Shown here: piece by piece, positions 5,100-5,230 of the stretch
Position numbering within the stretch: position 1 is the stretch's first letter
Layout of the letters: every line of letters starts with the position of its first letter
Source of the DNA: an uncultured Candidatus Melainabacteria bacterium
GTDB lineage: Bacteria > Cyanobacteriota > Vampirovibrionia > Gastranaerophilales > Gastranaerophilaceae
DNA length: 5,230 nucleotides
Assembly (NCBI GenBank): GCA_937898445.1
Contig: CALEJY010000117.1
Location: 1 to 5,230, forward strand
Reading direction: 5' to 3'
Position numbers and translations under genes: made by a program
The notes under the pieces: model-generated
What the model was told of the DNA's origin: nothing
The model's input: the letters and a program-made list of their open reading frames with translations, nothing else
The model's database searches: none

Positions 5100-5230
5100 A
5101 AATAATTTTCTATAATTTAATCCAAGTTTAAGTGCTAAAAATATTTCAAATTTACTGCTATATCTTTCACCATTGATTAATCTTGTAACATAGGATTCTG
5201 AAATTTCTAAATATTTTGCAATTTTCTTTT
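5097..5230 (-). CDS. Small Cro/CI-type helix-turn-helix regulator, C-terminal part (cut by window edge)
   Basis: An open frame of 43 codons plus TAA (5099-5097) entering from the right edge. It reads KKIAKYLEISESYVTRLING in its first 20 residues, then ERYSSKFEIFLALKLG and ends NYRKLF. The pattern IAKYLEIS-ESYVTRLINGER is the helix-turn-helix of the Cro/CI (HTH_3) family, with SESYVTRLINGE as recognition helix and following loop. It ends about 20 residues after the motif, so it is probably a small single-domain DNA-binding protein of phage or mobile-element type. The N-terminus is outside the window. It is convergent with the two small genes and ends in its own terminator. It could be the protein that reads the TGTTC sites nearby, but this is inference from proximity. 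Confidence 0.75.
   Translation of the reverse strand, partial: KKIAKYLEISESYVTRLINGERYSSKFEIFLALKLGLNYRKLF

Noticed and set aside
1..5230. tRNA, rRNA, CRISPR array, transposase or integrase gene
   Set aside because: No cloverleaf-like GC-rich segment, no regularly spaced long repeats, and no transposase or recombinase motifs in any frame I read.

Overview
The window is AT-rich DNA with strong AGGAG-type ribosome binding sites, short T-rich hairpin terminators and tightly packed genes. This fits a low-GC Gram-positive bacterium (Bacillota), though genus cannot be read from the sequence. The content looks accessory: a restriction-modification operon, two small genes of mobile-element character, and the end of a small phage-type regulator.

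Positions 1-4303 (minus strand) hold a five-gene operon. In order of transcription: (1) a 249-residue protein with two degenerate LAGLIDADG motifs (4303-3554); (2) a McrB-like AAA+ NTPase that starts almost at its Walker A motif and so lacks the usual N-terminal DNA-recognition domain (3551-2265); (3) a McrC-like protein with a PD-(D/E)xK nuclease core (2256-1018); (4) a beta-class amino-methyltransferase, probably N6-adenine (1007-246); (5) a C5-cytosine methyltransferase cut by the window edge (253-1). Gaps are 2, 8 and 10 bp and the last pair overlaps by 8 bp. This is the general plan of the LlaJI/BsuMI type of McrBC-related restriction-modification system. Here, however, the target-recognition part appears to be a separate, catalytically dead LAGLIDADG-fold protein, and the two methyltransferases are of different chemistry. 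I infer that the LAGLIDADG protein finds an asymmetric target, McrB translocates, McrC cuts, and each methyltransferase protects one strand. That is the best candidate for an undescribed system in the window.

Positions 4304-4575 are a divergent intergenic region rich in dyads: a perfect 10-bp inverted repeat in front of the operon, four copies of TCATGA within 154 bp, and overlapping AACAAT/ATTGTT and TGTTC/GAACA dyads.

Positions 4576-4996 (plus strand) hold two overlapping small genes of unknown function. Both look damaged: the first has an ideal RBS and ATG that are one base out of frame across an A6 run, and the second has an in-frame TAA followed by a coherent 16-codon tail. A 14-bp sequence lies in opposite orientations on either side of the pair, and 11-bp tandem repeats follow it.

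Positions 5076-5230 hold a terminator and, on the minus strand, the C-terminal end of a small Cro/CI-type helix-turn-helix protein that continues beyond the window.
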